Shown here piece by piece: positions 6,344-9,664 of a stretch of DNA of 9,664 nt (position 1 is the first letter of the stretch; each line of letters begins with the position of its first letter). Where the stretch lies: assembly GCA_019423265.1 (NCBI GenBank), contig JAHZBS010000002.1, forward strand, positions 1 through 9,664, read 5' to 3'. Under the pieces are notes generated by a model. That model was not told the origin of the DNA. It did no database searches and worked only from the letters and a program-made list of their open reading frames with translations. The DNA comes from Clostridiales bacterium. Its GTDB lineage: Bacteria > Bacillota_A > Clostridia > Lachnospirales > Bianqueaceae. The position numbers were made by a program, and so were the translations under genes.

Positions 6344-6556
6344 CTATTCTTTATCCGGGATGTATTCCATGATGTCACCGGGTTGACAGTTGAGATAAGC
6401 ACAAATACTGTCAATGGATCGTGTGTCTATGTTGCCTGTCCCCGTCCGCAACTTGTCGATTGTGGCTGTGCCAATTATTCTGTCACGTTTTAGATGGTAA
6501 ATGCTTATACCCCTCTCATTTAAGAGGGACAGGAGTTTTGAAAAAACAATAGCCAT
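6344..6556 (-). CDS. Small XRE-type (Cro/CI) transcriptional repressor
   Basis: A 70-residue single-domain helix-turn-helix protein starting MAIVFSKLLSLLNERGISIY, with HLKRDRIIGTATIDKLRTG as the recognition region and CAYLNCQPGDIMEYIPD at the end, which is the Cro/CI-like small HTH (HTH_26) pattern. I start at 6556 because GGAGG lies 8 nt upstream; upstream in-frame ATGs lack a ribosome binding site or overlap this one. It is the first gene of the leftward xre-uma2 unit. Its own promoter is overlapped by an operator-like palindrome, so autorepression is likely, and the same array covers a divergent promoter. Confidence 0.9.
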   Translation of the reverse strand: MAIVFSKLLSLLNERGISIYHLKRDRIIGTATIDKLRTGTGNIDTRSIDSICAYLNCQPGDIMEYIPDKE

Positions 6557-6580
6557 GATAGTAACCTCCATTCTGCAATT

Positions 6581-6609
6581 ATTATAACACGAGATAAGAC
6601 CTAAATCTA
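6581..6609 (-). promoter_or_regulatory. Promoter of the xre-uma2 unit
   Basis: On the minus strand TATAAT (6581-6586) is exact, while the hexamer 17 nt upstream (TAGATT, 6604-6609) is a poor -35. Operator-like palindrome 1 (6599-6612) sits directly on that -35 position, compatible with autorepression. Confidence 0.55.
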
Positions 6610-6681
6610 GGTTGAAAATACACAAACAAAAGACCTAAAATTTGGTCAATATACCTATTTATAATGACCTATATTTAGGTT
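6599..6681. promoter_or_regulatory. Three operator-like palindromes spaced exactly 34 bp
   Basis: ACCTAAATCTAGGT (6599-6612), GACCTAAAATTTGGTC (6632-6647) and ACCTATATTTAGGT (6667-6680) share the dyad ACCTA-N4-TAGGT in exact or near-exact form. Their centres (6605.5, 6639.5 and 6673.5) are 34 bp apart. An extra half-site ACCTA lies at 6653-6657. They fill the space between the divergent xre and rightward promoters, as expected for binding sites of the adjacent repressor; that assignment is inference. Confidence 0.75.
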
Positions 6682-6686
6682 ATACT
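6658..6686 (+). promoter_or_regulatory. Weak rightward promoter divergent from xre
   Basis: TTTATA (6658-6663), a 17-nt spacer and TATACT (6681-6686). Operator-like palindrome 3 (6667-6680) lies exactly between the two hexamers. The expected leader contains a 7-bp hairpin, TCAAAGG (6694-6700) with CCTTTGA (6712-6718). A TATAAT at 6660-6665 has no usable -35. Confidence 0.45.
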
Positions 6687-6748
6687 AATATCATCAAAGG
6701 CAAGGAAGTCACCTTTGAAAACGCAAGGCAGAAAGGGAGGATATCACA

Positions 6749-6856
6749 ATGAGCATTGGCAAGAAAAAAGCAACAGTTATTTTCATATCCGCCAATATCC
6801 AAACGGCTTGGCAGGGGAATCCAAAACCGTTTTTCTTATTGGCTGAGGGAATATAG
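6749..6856 (+). CDS. Small ORF of 35 residues behind the divergent promoter
   Basis: ATG at 6749 is preceded by GGGAGG (6735-6740) at 8 nt spacing and by the repressor-controlled promoter. The product starts MSIGKKKATVIFISANIQT and ends at TAG 6854-6856. I do not recognise it. It could be a genuine small protein, a leader peptide, or the surviving 5' end of a gene whose remainder was lost when the mobile element decayed; the absence of any coherent gene immediately downstream favours the last. The start signals are good, but coding is unproven. Confidence 0.4.
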   Translation: MSIGKKKATVIFISANIQTAWQGNPKPFFLLAEGI

Positions 6857-7277
6857 TACATACTTTGCGATTTGGCAAGTACCTTTCGCAAAATTTTTCA
6901 GAAAATTTCAACAGGGCAAAAAATTCGGCGGCGCAGGATCATTCCGAAATGTCATTCTTTGAACATCAAACAGCCGGAACACGCCGCAGGCGTGAAAAAT
7001 GCCCTATTTCTATCATTTTCCTTCCGAAAGGATAGCAAAACCCTTGCTGGCACAAGGCTTTTGTCTGTCATCGGGCAATAGTTTCTATTTTACTCCGTAT
7101 AATAGAAACTATTGCAAAAGACGGTCATTTGATCATCCCGATTGGAGGGTCATATCATCCGTTCCGAAAAGATATCATATTTATTTGCACCGTAAGTGGT
7201 GAGTACTCAGGGGAATCCTATTAAAGGATCCCTTAGCGTACCCATCTGAAACAGAGGTGTCGGCGAACCGACTACGC
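6857..7277. other. Non-coding or decayed stretch with several hairpins
   Basis: I see no convincing gene here. It contains a CACGCC-GCA-GGCGTG hairpin (6980-6994) followed by five As. There is also an imperfect hairpin of about 10 bp with a C-C mismatch (about 7036-7063, CAAAA...CCTTG with CAAGG...TTTTG), the 15-bp perfect inverted repeat listed separately, and a bulged GGGAATCC/GGATCCC hairpin near 7211-7232. The density of dyads suggests a regulatory or transfer region of a former mobile element. Confidence 0.5.
7075..7115. repeat. Perfect 15-bp inverted repeat with 11-nt loop
   Basis: GCAATAGTTTCTATT (7075-7089) and AATAGAAACTATTGC (7101-7115) are exact reverse complements around an 11-nt loop. 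No T run follows on either strand, so it is not a standard terminator. Possible roles are an origin-of-transfer hairpin, a recombinase site or an operator; none can be chosen from sequence alone. Confidence 0.9.
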
Positions 7278-7400
7278 ATGCCGAGTACCGAACTCTATCG
7301 GTCAGCCCCCTCAACTACAAGGCTGTCCGGCAGAGATTTGATTAACGATCAAATCCTCCAAAACATCGCCGCACATCATGCGGAAGAGATCGCGGTATAG
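7257..7400 (+). pseudogene. Short coding-like fragment of unknown family
   Basis: A plus-strand frame with a possible GTG at 7257 or ATG at 7278 runs to TAG 7398-7400. It encodes 40 residues from the ATG, with MPSTELYRSAPSTTRLSGRD early and an ending of helical, coding-like character. The ATG has no ribosome binding site. I do not recognise the family; it may be the 5' piece of a mobile-element gene or a real small protein. Confidence 0.3.
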
Positions 7401-7607
7401 GTCAAAAACTGCATTTCAAGCCGTCAACTGCTGACAGTTGGCTGTTTGCAGATAATGATCGCAATCAGATTGCCATAGTCATATCTGCCCTCTTTCGGTC
7501 ACACACAGCCCTGTGAGCCGAATGCTTTTGCATCAATTTCTGCTACATTACTTTTACGAACATTTCAATTCCTCCTCATATAAACTGCTCCTTACTAAAT
7601 GTAAAAA
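7401..7607. other. Decayed sequence with leftward ORF remnant
   Basis: A hairpin centred on CAACTG-CTGA-CAGTTG lies at 7425-7440. On the minus strand a strong GGAGG (complement of 7571-7575) precedes an ATG at 7563 that meets a stop after 6 codons. The next frame reads coding-like residues such as RKSNVAEIDAKAFGSQGCV before another stop, suggesting a frameshifted, decayed gene. No family is recognisable. Confidence 0.35.
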
Positions 7608-7638
7608 GTACGCCTACAATATTGCAGGCGTACCTTTT
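7603..7638 (-). terminator. Terminator downstream of the ABC exporter fragment
   Basis: GTACGCCT (7608-7615) pairs with AGGCGTAC (7626-7633), extended inside by CAA/TTG around an A-C mismatch. On the minus strand the stem is followed by five Ts, and on the plus strand by CTTTT, so it is largely bidirectional. It lies about 100 nt beyond the ABC gene stop. Confidence 0.75.
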
Positions 7639-7739
7639 AAAAGCAAGTAAATAATCATACCGCAGCATTGCCACCAAAAATACAAGTCGATTCGATTACT
7701 TGTACAGTAATCTATAAAAGAAAACTTAGAGTACATTCT

Positions 7740-8096
7740 TTAATTCTTGTAGTACTGCGTTTGCGCATTCCAAAGCTCGTGATATTTTCCGTTTTGCATC
7801 ACAAGATCATTGTGATTGCCGACTTGAACTATTTGACCGTTATCAAACACAGCAATCTTATCGCAGAAACGGAAGGATGCAAGTCGGTGGGAAATATAAA
7901 CGGTTGTCTTGTCACCTGAAATGGAATTGAAGTTGGAATATACTTCATATTCCGAAATCGGATCGAGTGCTGCAGTAGGTTCATCAAGGAGAATGAACGA
8001 CGAGTCTTTATACAAAGCACGTGCAAGAGCTATCTTCTGTGCTTCGCCACCTGAAATCTCTACGCCAGATTGCTCATAACCTTTGAAGACAGCATT
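7740..8096 (-). pseudogene. ABC exporter ATPase, C-terminal fragment
   Basis: About 118 residues of the nucleotide-binding domain of an ABC exporter. Visible in order are the signature loop SGGEAQKIALARAL, Walker B plus D-loop in FILLDEPTAALDP, the H-loop in YISHRL, then DNGQIVQVGNHNDL and a normal C-terminal end at the stop 7740-7742. Walker A, the Q-loop and the whole membrane domain are missing. Homology stops near 8090-8096; the open frame continues beyond but is there only the antisense of the recombinase fragment. The fragment cannot bind ATP on its own. It was once divergent from the recombinase gene to its right, and one deletion removed both N-terminal parts. Confidence 0.87.
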
Positions 8097-8510
8097 CCTG
8101 CTATCATTGATAAAATGCAGTTTGTGCGTGTGAAAAATGAGTTGAAGAAAAATTCTAAGGCTCCTGCAAGACACACGGCAGACGATGACTACCTGTTGAC
8201 CACTAAACTGTTCTGTGCTATGATGGTGGCACAGGCAGGGACAAGCCACACCGGAAAAGTTCATCGTTATTACGCTTGTGTCCGTCAGAAGAAGCACAAG
8301 TGCGACAATAAGATGCTTCATAAGGAAAAACTCGAAAACTTCATTGTGTATAAAACAATGGATATGCTGAAAGAGGACAGCGTTATTGCGGAACTTGCCG
8401 CGTTGCTTTATAATCTGCAATACAACAAAAGTACCATCCTCAAGCGGTTGCAAAAGGTCAGTAAAAACAAAACGTCCGGCTCGATTTTGACCGATGGACG
8501 ATCGGCTTGA
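8094..8510 (+). pseudogene. Large serine recombinase, zinc-ribbon fragment
   Basis: Starting at IPAIIDK (8094), the frame encodes the middle part of a large serine recombinase of the TndX/TnpX type. It shows the end of the recombinase domain (KNELKKNSKAPARH), then DDYLLTTKLFC, GTSHTGKVHRYYACV and HKCDNKM of the zinc ribbon, then coiled-coil-like helices to TGA 8508-8510. The catalytic N-terminal domain and the usual C-terminal tail are absent. After LFC the sequence goes straight to AMMV, where family members have an extra stretch of about four residues holding the second cysteine of a CxxC pair; an in-frame deletion of about 12 bp between short TGTG repeats would explain this. It is clearly a relic of an integrative element. 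Confidence 0.87.
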
Positions 8511-8545
8511 GTGAAACGGTTCTAACTCAAAAAAGGAGTGGTTTT

Positions 8546-9562
8546 ATGAAAATTTGTATTGTCGGTTCCGGAATGATGGGGTCTGCCATGGCGATCCCGG
8601 CTTTGGATAACGGGCATTCGGTGCTGTTGGTCGGCACACTGCTGGATCGGGAGATCATCGACGGTCTCCGGGAGAACGGCTATCACTAGACCTTAAAGCG
8701 GGAAATGAAGGGCGACATCACCTTCAAGCAGTTCGACGAGGTTTCCGATGAGGACTTGAGCTGCGACATTCTCATCAGCGGCGTGTCTAGCTTCGGCGTA
8801 GAGTGGTTTGCGGAAAACGTGATCCCCCGACTGAAGAGCGGTCAGCGGGTGCTGGCCATCACCAAAGGACTTCACAAAGATGAGGACGGCAGTCTCTGCC
8901 CATTCCCGGTGTGGTTCTCCGCTTTGCGGAAGGACGTTTCCTTCAACGCTGTGGGCGGCCCCTGCATCAGCTTTGAGCTGGCGGATCGGATCCACACGGA
9001 GGTGGCCTTCTGCGGAAAAGAGCGGGCGGTATTAGAGGAGCTGCGGCAGGCGTTTGGGACGGAATACTACCACATTTCCATCACCGACGACATCTGCGGT
9101 ATCGAGACGGCAGTGGCGTTAAAAAATGCCTACGCCATGGCGGTGAGCCTTGCCATCGGCGCTTACACCAAAAACGATCCGGCTCTTCCGGAAAAGTATA
9201 ACGCTCAGGCAGGGCTTTTCTATGAAGCCACCCGGGAGATGAGCGCCATTATCCGGCTGCTGGGCGGGCGGGAGGACGCCCTGTTCTTCGGCGCCGGCGA
9301 CCTTTATGTGACGGTATTCGGCGGACGGACCCGGCGGCTGGGGACGATTTTGGGCAGCGGGGTGGACTTTGTCCACGCCAGCGAGATCTTGAAGGGGGTC
9401 ACGCTGGAATCCGTAGCTATCATCCGGCTTTTAGGCGAATACTTCGGGGAAAAGCTCGAAGAATACCCGCTGATGCACCACATCCATGAGCGGATCACAG
9501 AAAATACGCTACCGCCCATCCCGTGGGATCGGATGTGCCGGGATTCCCTTATCGGGGAGTGA
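8546..9562 (+). pseudogene. GpsA-like glycerol-3-phosphate dehydrogenase with in-frame amber codon
   Basis: The frame spans 338 codons in one phase, interrupted only by TAG at 8687-8689 (codon 48). The N-terminal GSGMMGSAMA (residues 7-16) is the Rossmann dinucleotide-binding motif. After the stop come TKGLHKDEDG, GGPCISFELAD, ALKNAYAMAVSLAIGAY with the catalytic-type lysine, GAGDLYVT and GGRTRRLGTILG with the substrate-binding arginine, all typical of NAD(P)-dependent sn-glycerol-3-phosphate dehydrogenases that interconvert glycerol-3-phosphate and dihydroxyacetone phosphate. AAAGGAG (8532-8538) lies 7 nt before the ATG. Reinitiation at the ATG at 8705 would lack the Rossmann motif and be inactive. 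The rest of the protein shows no decay, so the stop is recent, a sequencing error, or suppressed. It is followed closely by a phosphodiesterase gene that would supply its substrate. Confidence 0.83.
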
Positions 9563-9567
9563 AGCGC

Positions 9568-9664
9568 ATGAGTGGCAAAAAGGTTCTCATTGACGGGCAT
9601 CGGGGAAACTTGGATTTTGTGCCGGAGAACACCATGGACTCCTTCCGCTCGGCGGTGGAGCTGG
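9568..9664 (+). CDS. Glycerophosphodiester phosphodiesterase, N-terminal end (cut by window edge)
   Basis: Only the first 32 residues are visible, starting MSGKKVLIDGHRGN. They include the HRG motif with the catalytic histidine (H11) and PENTM (19-23) with the metal-binding glutamate, followed by DSFRSAVEL, the classic start of a GDPD domain. Such enzymes hydrolyse glycerophosphodiesters to glycerol-3-phosphate and an alcohol. No signal peptide is seen, so it is probably cytosolic. The ATG lies 5 nt after the dehydrogenase stop, with GGGGAG (9553-9558) as ribosome binding site inside the upstream gene, so the two are co-transcribed. Confidence 0.88.
   Translation, partial: MSGKKVLIDGHRGNLDFVPENTMDSFRSAVEL

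Noticed and set aside
8097..8453. Minus-strand extension of the ABC ATPase frame
   Set aside because: This part is only the antisense of the serine recombinase fragment; ABC homology ends near the junction at 8090-8096.
8510..8545. attR copy of the tRNA-Ala 3' end at the right edge of the mobile relics
   Set aside because: No stretch resembling the T-arm and acceptor end of the tRNA was found here or elsewhere in the window.
8687..8689. Programmed pyrrolysine readthrough at the amber codon
   Set aside because: GpsA-like enzymes do not use pyrrolysine and no downstream stem or tRNA is visible; mutation or sequencing error is simpler.

Overview
This window looks like chromosomal DNA of a moderately GC-rich Gram-positive anaerobe of the Clostridia, plausibly an Oscillospiraceae or Lachnospiraceae gut relative. 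The evidence is the strong AGGAGG-type ribosome binding sites, near-consensus SigA promoters, a tRNA gene without an encoded CCA, cytosolic glycosidases, and debris of clostridial mobile elements (a large serine recombinase and an ABC exporter). The assignment is inferred from style and protein families, not from a marker gene.

Region A (1-4232) is a divergent carbohydrate/peptide locus. Leftward lie an M55 D-aminopeptidase (DppA-like) and then the N-terminal part of a GH36-type alpha-galactosidase-like protein that runs off the window. The GH36 gene has its own promoter, with a palindrome in the spacer. Rightward lies a 699-residue DUF5703/GH95-like glycosidase with a near-consensus promoter, ending at a bidirectional terminator. 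Neither glycosidase has a signal peptide, so they probably act on imported substrate.

Region B (4253-6750) starts with tRNA-Ala(GGC) under a consensus promoter and continues as an apparent genomic island. It holds a short integrase-like 3' remnant, an exact 32-bp hairpin repeat present twice, and an AT-rich DUF3644 gene carrying an RNTSTH (Rx4H, HEPN-type) motif. It also holds a consensus promoter that seems to drive a small structured RNA convergent with that gene, a Uma2-family nuclease, and a small XRE repressor. The three proteins read leftward as xre-uma2-DUF3644. The xre promoter region carries three operator-like palindromes whose centres are exactly 34 bp apart and which also cover a divergent rightward promoter. 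My most interesting hypothesis is a repressor-controlled, RNA-associated HEPN defence or toxin-antitoxin-like cassette.

Region C (6749-8510) is mostly mobile-element wreckage. It has a 35-codon ORF behind the divergent promoter, several hairpins including a perfect 15-bp inverted repeat, a 40-codon coding-like fragment, and a decayed leftward ORF. At one deletion junction the C-terminal end of an ABC exporter ATPase meets the zinc-ribbon part of a large serine recombinase that has also lost a CxxC half-motif.

Region D (8546-9664) returns to host-like sequence: a GpsA-like glycerol-3-phosphate dehydrogenase interrupted by one in-frame TAG at codon 48, followed closely by the start of a glycerophosphodiester phosphodiesterase. 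As a pair these would convert glycerophosphodiesters to glycerol-3-phosphate and then to dihydroxyacetone phosphate.
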